From contig JACOEM010000009.1 of NCBI GenBank assembly GCA_024998565.1, positions 1 to 64,000 on the forward strand: a stretch of DNA of 64,000 bases, in the 5' to 3' direction. Shown here piece after piece: positions 8,345 to 16,624 of the stretch (positions within the stretch are counted from its first letter, which is position 1; each line of letters starts with the position of its first letter). The stretch is from Nitrospira sp. (GTDB taxonomy: Bacteria; Nitrospirota; Nitrospiria; Nitrospirales; Nitrospiraceae). The notes below the pieces were generated by a model. That model ran no database searches. It had not been told where the DNA came from and saw nothing but the letters and a program-made list of their open reading frames with translations. Position numbers and translations under genes: made by a program.

Positions 8345-9100
8345 ATGAGCCAGAAATTACGCCCAGAGCGGGAACGGCTGGATCGCGTGCTGGTCAGCCG
8401 AGGGCTGGTTGCCAGTCGCGAAGACGCGGCTCGACTCATCCTGGCCGGCCTCGTGCGTGTGGACGGGGTGGTGGTTGATAAGGCGGCGAAACCGATCTTG
8501 TCGGATGCGAAGGTGGAGCTGACCGGGCCGGGGTCGCCCTATGTCGGGCGCGGGGGAGAGAAGTTAGCCGGCGCGCTGGATCAATTTCAGGTCGATCCGA
8601 AAGGGATGATCTGCTTCGACGTCGGGTGCTCGACCGGAGGATTTACCGATTGTCTGCTGCAGCGAGGCGCCGCGTGCGTCTATGCGGTCGATGTGGGGTA
8701 TGGCCAGTTTGAGTGGCGTCTACGGCAGGATCCACGCGTGGTGCTTATGGAGCGGACCAACATCCGGTATCTTGAGCCGGGTGCCATCCGGGATCCGATC
8801 GATTTGATTGTCATCGATGTGTCGTTTATCTCACTGACCCTTGTGCTGCCTTGTGTTGTGCCTTACCTCACTGAGTCTGGGTTTGTGATCACGTTGATCA
8901 AGCCGCAGTTTGAAGTGGGAAAAGGCCTTGTCGGACGGGGTGGGATCGTTCGTGATGATGGTTTGCGGGAAGGGGCGGCCGACAAAGTGGTGGCGTGCGC
9001 GCAGCAGTTGGGGCTGGAGTTGGCGGATCGAATGGAATCGCCCATCGAGGGCCGAAAGGGCAATCGGGAGATCCTGGCCTGGTTTCGGCGCAGAGCGTGA
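8345..9100 (+). CDS. tlyA: TlyA family rRNA (cytidine-2'-O)-methyltransferase
   Basis: SAM-dependent 2'-O-methyltransferase; mycobacterial TlyA modifies 16S and 23S rRNA. The 251 residues contain an N-terminal S4 RNA-binding domain (about 8-65, ERLDRVLVSRGLVASREDAARLILAG) and an FtsJ-type methyltransferase domain with motif I DVGCSTGGFTDCLL (about 94-108), and LIKPQFEVGK supplying the catalytic Lys. There is no clear ribosome binding site before the ATG. TlyA proteins were once called haemolysins; nothing here supports that function. Confidence 0.93.
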   Translation: MSQKLRPERERLDRVLVSRGLVASREDAARLILAGLVRVDGVVVDKAAKPILSDAKVELTGPGSPYVGRGGEKLAGALDQFQVDPKGMICFDVGCSTGGFTDCLLQRGAACVYAVDVGYGQFEWRLRQDPRVVLMERTNIRYLEPGAIRDPIDLIVIDVSFISLTLVLPCVVPYLTESGFVITLIKPQFEVGKGLVGRGGIVRDDGLREGAADKVVACAQQLGLELADRMESPIEGRKGNREILAWFRRRA

Positions 9101-9271
9101 GGCGTGCGAGTATGGATATCCGTGGGTCTGTGGCGGGTTTCGTACGGGGCGTTCACGCGCAAGGGCAACACGAAAACACTTTGCGGAAGCCTGCAGAAGG
9201 TGTAGGCTGACCTTCAATTGTTCGGTCAAGGGAGCGGTACATCCGCAGACGAAGGAGAGGCGAGGAGACGT

Positions 9272-10195
9272 ATGAAAGTCTTGGTCACGGGGGGCGCAGG
9301 GTTCATCGGGTCACATGTCGTGGATCGTTTGCTCCAGGAGGGGCATGATGTTGTGGTGGTCGATAATCTTGTCACAGGAAAGCGGAAAAACGTCCCCAAG
9401 GCGGCCCAATTCTACAAGCTGGATATAGAAAATCCCAAGCTGGAACGGATTTTTCGCAATGAACGGCCGTCGATCGTGTTCCACCTCGCCGCGCAGATGA
9501 ACGTGCGGCGTTCGGTCGAAGATCCGATGTTCGATGCGCAGGTCAATGTGCTCGGGACGCTCAATGTGCTGGAGCAAGCGTCGAAACATGGCGCGCGCAA
9601 GGTCATCTTCTCCTCATCCGGCGGGGCGATCTATGGCGAGCAGCTGGCCTTTCCCGCGCCGGAAACCCACATCACCCAGCCACTGTCCCCTTACGGTATC
9701 AGCAAGTTATGCGGGGAGCATTATCTTGGCTACTACCACCGGTTGAGTGGCATTCAGGTGGTCAGTCTGCGATATGCCAATGTGTACGGCCCGCGGCAGG
9801 ATCCGGAGGGTGAGGCAGGAGTTGTTGCCATTTTCATTCAAAAGATGCTGCGTGGCGAACAGGCGGTGGTCAACGGAAACGGGCGTCAGACTCGCGATTT
9901 TGTGTTTGTCGAGGACGTGGTGGAGTCGAATTTGATGGCGATGGGTCCCGAGGTGGAGGGCGTGTACAACGTGGGCACCGGAATCGAGACGTCCGTGAAC
10001 GACCTCTTCAAAATCGTCGTGGATTTAACCAAGGTAGAGTTTAAGGAAGTGCATGGCCCGGCCAAGCGAGGCGAGCAAGCCAGAAGCGTCATCGACTCCA
10101 CAAAGCTCCACCGTGACCTTGGGTGGGAACCGAAGGTCGATCTGCGCGAGGGACTGCGGCGGACGGTCGAATATTTCCGCGATGGGCTCAGGTAA
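9272..10195 (+). CDS. NAD-dependent epimerase/dehydratase (UDP-glucose 4-epimerase-like, extended SDR)
   Basis: Extended short-chain dehydrogenase of 307 residues. It opens with the NAD-binding GGAGFIGSHVVD fold, has the catalytic Tyr-Lys pair in SPYGISK (about residues 146-150) with an upstream SSSGGAIYGE, and ends with a sugar-nucleotide-binding C-terminal region (RYANVYGPRQDP, GRQTRDFVFVEDV). These fit GalE/WbpP-type UDP-sugar 4-epimerases; the exact sugar cannot be told. ATG 9272 is chosen over an in-frame upstream TTG because GAGGAGA sits a few bases before it and the Rossmann fold starts there. There are no adjacent polysaccharide genes. Confidence 0.88.
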   Translation: MKVLVTGGAGFIGSHVVDRLLQEGHDVVVVDNLVTGKRKNVPKAAQFYKLDIENPKLERIFRNERPSIVFHLAAQMNVRRSVEDPMFDAQVNVLGTLNVLEQASKHGARKVIFSSSGGAIYGEQLAFPAPETHITQPLSPYGISKLCGEHYLGYYHRLSGIQVVSLRYANVYGPRQDPEGEAGVVAIFIQKMLRGEQAVVNGNGRQTRDFVFVEDVVESNLMAMGPEVEGVYNVGTGIETSVNDLFKIVVDLTKVEFKEVHGPAKRGEQARSVIDSTKLHRDLGWEPKVDLREGLRRTVEYFRDGLR

Positions 10196-10204
10196 CCGTT
10201 TAAG

Positions 10205-10525
10205 CTAATAGCGGGGCACGGATGGGTCTACCTGAGTAGACCAGGCATCGATGCCTCCGATCAGGTTTTTCACTTTTCCGAAGCCCTGCTGCAGCAGAAA
10301 CCCTGTCGCGTCCGCACTTCTCATCCCGTGGTGGCACACAGCGACAATCTCAGCGTCACGGTCAAGTTTGCCAAGAGATTGCTGCAGGGTCGCCAGCGGG
10401 ACCAGGATGGATCCCTCCAACTTGGCGATGGCATATTCCCATGGCTCCCGGACGTCTACCAGCACCAGCTTGTCGCCTTTATCCAGCCTCGACTTGAGAT
10501 CCTTAGGGGTAATCGTGAAACTCAT
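10205..10525 (-). CDS. Rhodanese-like sulfurtransferase, single domain
   Basis: A 106-residue stand-alone rhodanese domain, likely cytosolic, that moves sulfane sulfur or takes part in thiol chemistry. The active-site Cys is present in VAVCHHGMRSADAT (about residue 64), and the CH1-like LVDVREPWEY motif is at about residues 22-31. The CHHGMRS loop resembles GlpE/PspE-like rhodaneses. It is convergent with the epimerase, ending 9 bases from it, so the two are not an operon. Confidence 0.92.
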   Translation of the reverse strand: MSFTITPKDLKSRLDKGDKLVLVDVREPWEYAIAKLEGSILVPLATLQQSLGKLDRDAEIVAVCHHGMRSADATGFLLQQGFGKVKNLIGGIDAWSTQVDPSVPRY

Positions 10526-10835
10526 TAGTGCACCTCCATCTATACGGTCGGATCATAAGGAGCTGTAAAATGGGTGTCAACTCTGGTGTGGTCGGCCACC
10601 TGTCGCACGGGGTCTGAGCTCAAGACTTAGCGGTTTCCGACCGAAGCGTAGGGATGAGAGGAAGAGGGCTGGGCCAGGCAATCGGTCGGCAGGTCACGCT
10701 TCTGGAGATGGTCGTTTTTTGTCGAATTGTGCAAATCCTGCCTAGTTTCTTGGGCGTAATCGGCATATAGATGGGGTAAAATTCTGCCCTAAGTGCTTGA
10801 TAACTGAAGCGCAAATAGCATTCGCCGTTTTGTGT
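10526..10835. other. Intergenic stretch between rhodanese and cutA
   Basis: About 310 bases without a convincing gene. A 73-codon minus-strand frame (10620-10841) has no ribosome binding site or recognisable domain. The right end carries the sigma54-type promoter listed next. Confidence 0.5.
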
Positions 10836-10850
10836 CGGCACGCAATTTGC
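10836..10850 (+). promoter_or_regulatory. Sigma54-type (-24/-12) promoter before cutA
   Basis: CGGCACG-CAAT-TTGC matches the RpoN consensus TGGCACG-N4-TTGC in all but the first base. The invariant GG (10837-10838) and GC (10849-10850) are 12 bases apart, as required. Transcription would begin near 10862, just before the cutA GTG. I saw no enhancer-binding site or bEBP gene nearby. Confidence 0.55.
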
Positions 10851-10869
10851 TTGGACTTATGGGGGAGAT

Positions 10870-11199
10870 GTGGGAGCGAACGGTTCTGAGGTAGTGGTGT
10901 TTGTGACCGCGGCAACGGCCGAGGAGGCAGAAAGACTCGGGCGGATTATTGTGGAGTCCAGACTTGCCGCCTGCGCGAATGTCTTAAATGGCGTTCGATC
11001 GATCTTCCGTTGGGAGAATAAGATCAACGTCGAAAATGAGTGTCTGATGCTCATCAAAACAACCCTGGAGCGATACCCGGAGCTCGAAGTAGTCATTCGC
11101 CGGCACCATAGCTATACCATCCCTGAGATCATCGCACTCCCGGTCATTGCGGGATCGGCGCCCTACCTAAAATGGGTCAGGGATGAGGCTCGTAAGTAG
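10870..11199 (+). CDS. cutA: CutA1 divalent-cation tolerance protein
   Basis: Small cytosolic trimer of the CutA1/PII-like fold; it is linked to copper tolerance in E. coli, but its molecular role is debated. The 109 residues show FVTAATAEEAERLGRIIVESRLAACANV and a C-terminal half with HSYTIPEIIALPV, both characteristic of CutA1. The GTG start at 10870 follows GGGGGAG very closely, so the leader may be very short if the sigma54-type promoter at 10836-10850 is used. Downstream neighbours are unrelated. Confidence 0.93.
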   Translation: MGANGSEVVVFVTAATAEEAERLGRIIVESRLAACANVLNGVRSIFRWENKINVENECLMLIKTTLERYPELEVVIRRHHSYTIPEIIALPVIAGSAPYLKWVRDEARK

Positions 11200-11316
11200 T
11201 TGATTCTAATAGCGTAATTTTTGAAAACAAAGGGTTGACCATCGCGCCAGAGATCAGTACACTGCAAAAGTCAGTGGCTGAATTCTTGGTTGAATCCGTG
11301 AAGGGGAGAGCGTCCT

Positions 11317-12336
11317 ATGAGCCAACAAGCGGCCGAAACAAGTGATGCCTATACTGTGGTGGTCTTCCGGGGGTCTTCCTCCAAGCCGTTGCGGTTTAGT
11401 TTTCCACGGAAATTCGTGCGCAAGCTCCTGATCCTGGCTGCGATCCTGGTCGTGGCGGATTTGCTCGTTATCTCTCATTATGTGATTCGGACCGGAGAGG
11501 TTTGGCAATTGTCGGCGTTCCGGGCAGAAGCCATGGGCGCGCGTGAGCAGACGGCTGCATTTTCCGCCGCGATTGATGACCTCAAGAAGCGTCTTTCTGC
11601 TATGGGAGAGGTGAATCAACGGCTTCGGGTCATGCTGGGAATTGACGCCAGCAAGCCGGCTGGGGATTTGGCGAACGGACGGGGCGGCGAGGACGGTCCA
11701 TTGCCGGATGGAAAAACCGGTGTGCAAGGGGGTGGATCAGCCACTTCCGGGCTGGAACCGAGACAGCAGGTCTCCGAAGTGCGTGATGTCAATCAGTCCG
11801 AAGTTGATTATGCTGCGGAGAGTATTGAGGAGGCGACACAGCAGGTCCGCGAAAGCCTTGATGCGCTCGTCCGGGAGGCCAAGCAACAGGAGGAAGCCCT
11901 TGAAAGCCTGACTCAAGTTGCCGAGCAGCGCTCAACTCAGTGGGCGTCAACTCCTTCCATCTGGCCTGTGCGCGGGTGGGTGACCTCGGCGTTTGGTCCG
12001 CGGGTTTCGCCATTCACCGAAAAGCCGGCCTGGCATGACGGTCTGGATATCGGTGCTCAAGCAAATTCCCCCGTCCAGGCTCCGGCGCTCGGGCGTGTCG
12101 TCACCGTGGCCTTTGACTCGAAAATGGGCAATATGGTCAAGCTGGACCATGGCTATGGGATTGAGACGGTCTATGGACACCTTGCCAAGTCGTTGGTGAA
12201 AGAAGGGCAGCGAGTAAAGCGTGGTGATGTGGTCGCGCTTGTTGGCAGCACCGGGCTTTCCACGGGACCGCATCTCCACTATATGGTCAAGAAGAACGGC
12301 CAAGCGTTGGATCCGACCAAGTTTATTCTCGACTAG
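11317..12336 (+). CDS. Membrane-anchored M23 (LytM-type) peptidoglycan endopeptidase
   Basis: 339 residues: a short cytosolic N-terminus, one membrane segment (about 37-58), a coiled coil (about 70-110 and 160-205) separated by a Gly/Pro-rich linker, and a C-terminal M23 domain (about 215-335). The zinc/catalytic pattern is intact, with HDGLDIGA (His and Asp) and the HXH of GPHLHY. It probably cuts peptide cross-links in the periplasm. Because many LytM proteins lack residues and act as amidase activators (EnvC-like), note that here the site is complete. It stands alone, with no FtsEX nearby. Confidence 0.92.
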   Translation: MSQQAAETSDAYTVVVFRGSSSKPLRFSFPRKFVRKLLILAAILVVADLLVISHYVIRTGEVWQLSAFRAEAMGAREQTAAFSAAIDDLKKRLSAMGEVNQRLRVMLGIDASKPAGDLANGRGGEDGPLPDGKTGVQGGGSATSGLEPRQQVSEVRDVNQSEVDYAAESIEEATQQVRESLDALVREAKQQEEALESLTQVAEQRSTQWASTPSIWPVRGWVTSAFGPRVSPFTEKPAWHDGLDIGAQANSPVQAPALGRVVTVAFDSKMGNMVKLDHGYGIETVYGHLAKSLVKEGQRVKRGDVVALVGSTGLSTGPHLHYMVKKNGQALDPTKFILD

Positions 12337-12535
12337 TCTGTTCGCGTTCCTTCCGGATTTCGAATGAAGTGTGCCTGTTTCCTTCCTCTTTCTCCGTCAT
12401 AATCCCCAACTACCCGGGTTAAGGTCCAGCGCTCCCCATCCCTGTCCTACCACGCCTCTGCGTCCGGTGACTTCGTCGAATGCCGTGGTATACTCCGCCC
12501 TTTCCTGAAATTCTTGCTGTCACGAGGAACATCGC

Positions 12536-14218
12536 ATGACTGATCTGGAGATAGCCCGTTCCCTTCCTCACAAGCATATATTCGAAGTCGCACAGTCCTT
12601 GGGCATTCATTCTGATGATCTCATCCCCTTTGGGCGCTACAAGGCGAAGATCGCCCCCACGCTGGGTGAACGAATCCAGAACAGACCGCTGGGACGATAC
12701 ATCCTGGTTACGGCGATCAATCCAACGCCTCTTGGCGAGGGCAAGACTACGACTTCAATCGGGCTGAGCATGGGGTTGTGCCGGTTAGGCCATCGGGCCG
12801 CCGTCACGCTCAGACAGCCTTCTTTGGGACCGGTCTTCGGAATCAAGGGGGGCGGTACCGGAGGCGGGAGAGCCCAGGTCCACCCGATGGAAGATATCAA
12901 CCTGCATTTCACCGGCGATGCGCATGCCGTCTCTGCGAGCCACAATCTTCTTTCCGCATTTGTCGATAATCATCTGTTTCACGGCAATACGCTCAAGGTC
13001 GATCCGAACGGGATTAGATGGCCTCGCACGCTTGGGGTGAGTGATCGCGCACTTCGCGACATTCTCCTGGGAGAGGAAGCCGGGCGGCGGCCTGGAAAGT
13101 TTGTGATTACGGAGGCATCGGAAGTCATGGCAGTGCTGGCCCTGGCAACCGACCATGCAGATCTGCGCCAACGCCTCGGGAGAATTCTGGTGGGCCTGAC
13201 AGAGGGCGGACAGATGGTCCGTGCTGAGGAATTTGGCTGTGCCGGCTCCATGGCCGTCTTGCTGAAGGATGCCTTGTTGCCGAATCTCGTGCAGACCCTG
13301 GAAGGAACTCCGGCATTCGTTCATGCCGGACCGTTCGGCAATATCGCGCACGGGAACTGTTCGATTGTCTCCGATCGGTTGGCATTACGTTGCGCAGACT
13401 ATGTGGTGACTGAAGCTGGATTCGGGAGTGATTTGGGCGCGGAAAAGTTCTTCAATATTAAATGCCGTGCGTCCGGTCTTCGTCCGGATGCCGGGGTCGT
13501 GGTGGCGACCTTGCGTGCGCTCAAGCTTCATGGCGGTGGAGGAATCGTGAAATCCGGTGCTCCGCTGCCTCCCGGTGTGACGGGACCGAATCAGGCGGCA
13601 CTGGAGCAGGGCTTTGCCAACCTCGAACAGCATATCGCCAATGTCCTGGCGCATGGAGTGCCGGTGGTGGTCGCAGTAAACGCGTTCAAGGATGATTCAG
13701 CCGAAGAGCTGAACTGGGTGTGTGAACGGGCATTGGCGGCAGGCGCGTCAGCGGCTGCGGTGTCGACCCATTGGTCCGATGGCGGGCGGGGAGCCGAGGA
13801 ACTGGCCCGGGCGGTCGTCAAGGTCGCTGCCCAAGGTACGCAATTCAATCATCTGTATGAGGTGACCTCGCCCATCAAAAAGAAGATTGAGGCCATCGCC
13901 ACCACGATCTATGGGGCGGCCGGCGTGTCATTCTCGCCTCAAGCGGAGCGGGACGTAGAGCTGGCGACACGATTGGGATTCGATCGACTGCCCATTTGTA
14001 TGGCGAAGACCCCGCTTTCGCTCTCGCACGACCCGGCGGTGAAGGGACGGCCCTCCGGGTTCACGGTGCCGATTCAGGAGTTGCGGATTCTGGCCGGGGC
14101 CGGGTTTCTCACCGCGGTCTGCTCAGGCATTCAGTTGATGCCGGGTCTGCCGAAGAAGCCTGCCGGGGAACGGATCGATGTCGATCCACAGTCGGGTCAA
14201 ATTGTGGGCCTACAGTAG
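12536..14218 (+). CDS. fhs: Formate-tetrahydrofolate ligase
   Basis: ATP-dependent enzyme making 10-formyl-THF from formate and THF, the entry of formate into C1 metabolism. The 560-residue product has the Fhs nucleotide-binding loop [14 protein letters not shown] (about 65-78), then [23 protein letters not shown]-type sequence (here [10 protein letters not shown]) and the conserved [10 protein letters not shown] and PSGFTVPI regions. Length matches the family (about 555-560). Taken alone it does not show direction; it could serve purine synthesis or formate assimilation. It is convergent with hflC, 7 bases apart. Confidence 0.97.
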   Translation: [560 protein letters not shown]

Positions 14219-14225
14219 CGGCGTG

Positions 14226-15086
14226 TTAACGTTGTTTCAGGTACCGGAAGAATTCTGATTCGGGACTGACGAGGATGGTGGTCTTGTCCTTGAGGGTCTT
14301 GCGATAGGCTTCCATGGTACGAGTAAACTCGAAGAAATGTGGATCCTGGCGATAGGCATCGGCATAGATGCGGAACGCTTTGGCATCTCCGCCTCCGCGC
14401 AATTCCTCTGATTCTCGATAGGCCTCTGCGAGGATGATCTCCCGATCTTTCTCCGCCTCCGACTTGATCTTCTGCGCCTCTTCCGCGCCTTCTGCGCGGT
14501 ACTGCTTCGCTTGTCGCTCCCGCTCGGCTTGCATACGCGAGAACACGGCCTTTTCATTCTGCTCAGGCAGGTCGGCTCGTTTAATCCGCACGTCCTGGAT
14601 TTCGATGCCATAGGCAGACGCTTTTTCGTTGGCGCGTTGGGTGACCACGGCCATGAGCTGCGCACGGGCCGATGAGACGATTTCCGCCAGATCGTGCCGG
14701 CCTAATTCCACCCGCAGTTCCGAATAAATAATATCGTGCAACCGCTGGAGCGCGCCGCGCTGACTTTGGAATGCCTGATACACCTTCAGCGGGTCGGTGA
14801 TCCGCCACTTCGCAAAATTATCGAGCAGCAGGGTTTTCTTGTCCTGGGTAATGACGTCCTGCGCATTGGAGTCGTAGTCCAGAAGGCGCTTGTCGAAGTA
14901 GGTGACTTCTTCGATGAACGGCATTTTGAGGTAGAGACCCCCTTCGGTGACGTTCCGGACCGGTTTCCCGAGCTGGACCACGATGGCATTCTGGGTGACA
15001 TCGACGATGTAAAACGGCGATGCACCGAGGACGAGCAGCCCGAGAACAATGCCGACAAATGCCAGGATAAATCCTTGCTTGCTCAT
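14226..15086 (-). CDS. hflC: HflC, regulator of FtsH protease (SPFH/prohibitin family)
   Basis: 286-residue type-II membrane protein with one N-terminal membrane segment (about 6-26) and a periplasmic SPFH domain (VDVTQNAIVVQLGKPVRNV onwards), then a charged coiled coil (about 165-240). With HflK it forms the cage around FtsH that controls membrane-protein degradation. The start ATG overlaps the hflK stop by four bases (ATGA), so the two are translationally coupled. Confidence 0.95.
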   Translation of the reverse strand: MSKQGFILAFVGIVLGLLVLGASPFYIVDVTQNAIVVQLGKPVRNVTEGGLYLKMPFIEEVTYFDKRLLDYDSNAQDVITQDKKTLLLDNFAKWRITDPLKVYQAFQSQRGALQRLHDIIYSELRVELGRHDLAEIVSSARAQLMAVVTQRANEKASAYGIEIQDVRIKRADLPEQNEKAVFSRMQAERERQAKQYRAEGAEEAQKIKSEAEKDREIILAEAYRESEELRGGGDAKAFRIYADAYRQDPHFFEFTRTMEAYRKTLKDKTTILVSPESEFFRYLKQR

Positions 15087-16120
15087 GGCGTGCGCTCCTG
15101 TGTCGAGCCGGACGGGGCCGGTTTGGAGAACCGATCGAGCGGCAGATACGGCAGCGCCCGGTCCGCCCCTTTGCCGTCCAGGACAAATTTATCGATGTGG
15201 GGGAGCACGTCTTCAAGGGTCTCGATATAGATCCGCTTGCTGATAATGTCTTTCGCCTGGTTGTATTCTTTCAGTGTCGCGAGGAATCGATTGGATTCGC
15301 CCTGGGAGCGGTTGAGCCGCGCCTGCGCATACCCTTTGGCCTGGTTCACCAACTGAGCCGCTTCACCCTTGGCTTTGGGGGTAATATCGTTGCGATAGCC
15401 CTGAGCCTGGTTGATCAGCTTTTCACGGTCTTCCTTGGCGTTGGTGACGTCCTTGAACGCGGCGGCCACGGCTTCGGGCGGGTCGACATCCTGCAACTGG
15501 ACGGCGGCAACCTGCACGCCGGTCCTATAGTCGTCGAGGATGTGTTGGAGAAGTTCCTGCGTGTCGTTCTGGATTTGTGCTTTGCCCGTAGTGAGAGCTT
15601 CATCGATTTTGCTCTTGCCGATCACTTCCCGCATAGAGGCTTCAGCTGCCTTCCCGATGGTCTCGTCGATATCGGCCACATTGAAGAGGTACTCGCGCGA
15701 ACTTTTGATTTTATATTGGACGATAAATTCAATTGCCAGAATGTTCATGTCGCCGGTCAGCATCAAGGCTTCTTGCGGCACCATCTGCTGGCGGCCTTGG
15801 CGATCCTTTCGAAATCCGATCTCCACCCGGTGAAGCTTCGCGACCTTCGGTTGCAAGACGCTTTCGATGATGGGAATCTTCATGTGTGGGCCCGGATCCA
15901 CAACGCGCACGGGGATACCGAAGCGTTTCACCACGCCTTCTTCGTCCGGTGCCACAATAAAGGCACTTTGCCAGATGAGGAAGACCGTGAAGGCGACAAG
16001 AAGAAGATTGCGGAAACCGCCGGTAGGTAACAGATTGCGAAGTTGGCCCTGGGCCTGCTTAAAGGCCTGATCCAAATCGTCGCCCTTCTTGCTCCAAGGG
16101 TCTTTGGGGTCCCAGACCAT
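15083..16120 (-). CDS. hflK: HflK, regulator of FtsH protease (SPFH/prohibitin family)
   Basis: About 345 residues with the HflK-specific N-terminus (WDPKDPWSKKGDDLDQAF), one membrane segment (about 38-58), an SPFH domain with PDEEGVVKRFG, and a long coiled coil ending in a Pro-rich tail. It is the partner of hflC in the FtsH-associated cage. I use ATG at 16120; an in-frame TTG at 16132 would add four residues, and neither has a strong ribosome binding site. Confidence 0.95.
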   Translation of the reverse strand: MVWDPKDPWSKKGDDLDQAFKQAQGQLRNLLPTGGFRNLLLVAFTVFLIWQSAFIVAPDEEGVVKRFGIPVRVVDPGPHMKIPIIESVLQPKVAKLHRVEIGFRKDRQGRQQMVPQEALMLTGDMNILAIEFIVQYKIKSSREYLFNVADIDETIGKAAEASMREVIGKSKIDEALTTGKAQIQNDTQELLQHILDDYRTGVQVAAVQLQDVDPPEAVAAAFKDVTNAKEDREKLINQAQGYRNDITPKAKGEAAQLVNQAKGYAQARLNRSQGESNRFLATLKEYNQAKDIISKRIYIETLEDVLPHIDKFVLDGKGADRALPYLPLDRFSKPAPSGSTQERTP

Positions 16121-16210
16121 GTAGTGGCTCAATTCAGTGAGGGTGGCAATGTCGCCAGCGGATCACCTTAGCAAAGTGAGGACCGTCGAGCAACACATAA
16201 AGGCGGCCGG

Positions 16211-16240
16211 TTGACTTATCAAGATTCGTTGATATATATT
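16211..16240 (+). promoter_or_regulatory. arsR promoter with embedded ArsR operator O1
   Basis: TTGACT (16211-16216) and TATATT (16235-16240) are 18 bases apart. The dyad ATCAA-GATTCG-TTGAT (16218-16233) fills the space between them, so a bound repressor would block RNA polymerase. A near-identical dyad recurs at 16587-16602, which supports its being the ArsR site. Transcription would start near 16247. Confidence 0.75.
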
Positions 16241-16261
16241 TTTGTCATGAAGGGAAGCACG

Positions 16262-16567
16262 GTGCGAAATCCAGCGCGGGCGGCGGAGTTGTTTCACGCG
16301 CTTGCGGACCCGACGCGATTGGAGATTCTGGACGAGCTGAAAGAGGGCGAGTGCTGTGTGTGCGAACTGACGGATCGCCTGCAGGCGGGGCAGTCGCGGC
16401 TCTCCTTTCATCTGAAGGTACTTAAGGACGCCGGAATGATCTTGGATCGACGAGAGGGCCGATGGATGTACTACTCCGTGAACGCCGACGCCCTTGCCGA
16501 GCTCGATGACCTCGTCGATTCGCTCAAGCAGGCGAAGCGGGCGCGCCGCGCCACCGACTGCTGTTGA
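16262..16567 (+). CDS. arsR: ArsR/SmtB family arsenic-responsive repressor
   Basis: Winged-helix repressor of about 101 residues that leaves DNA when it binds As(III). It shows LFHALADPTRLEILDEL, the metal-site Cys pair in ECCVCEL (the CVC of ArsR alpha-3), the HTH SRLSFHLKVLKDAGM, and a C-terminal DCC that may add thiol ligands. I choose GTG 16262 because AAGGGA (16250-16255) is 6 bases upstream. ATG 16247 would sit at the predicted transcription start and give a leaderless form 5 residues longer. It heads arsR-arsM-acr3-arsC and most likely represses it through the two operators. Confidence 0.93.
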   Translation: MRNPARAAELFHALADPTRLEILDELKEGECCVCELTDRLQAGQSRLSFHLKVLKDAGMILDRREGRWMYYSVNADALAELDDLVDSLKQAKRARRATDCC

Positions 16568-16586
16568 TTTTTTTTCTGTCTAATAG

Positions 16587-16602
16587 ATCAATGAATCTTG
16601 AT
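16587..16602 (+). promoter_or_regulatory. Second ArsR operator O2, between arsR and arsM
   Basis: ATCAA-TGAATC-TTGAT; its reverse complement differs from O1 (16218-16233) at one base of sixteen. It lies 20 bases after the arsR stop and 22 before the arsM start. It may allow tighter repression, or act as a roadblock that uncouples arsM from arsR. Confidence 0.75.
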
Positions 16603-16624
16603 GAATAAAAGAGGAGGCGACGAA

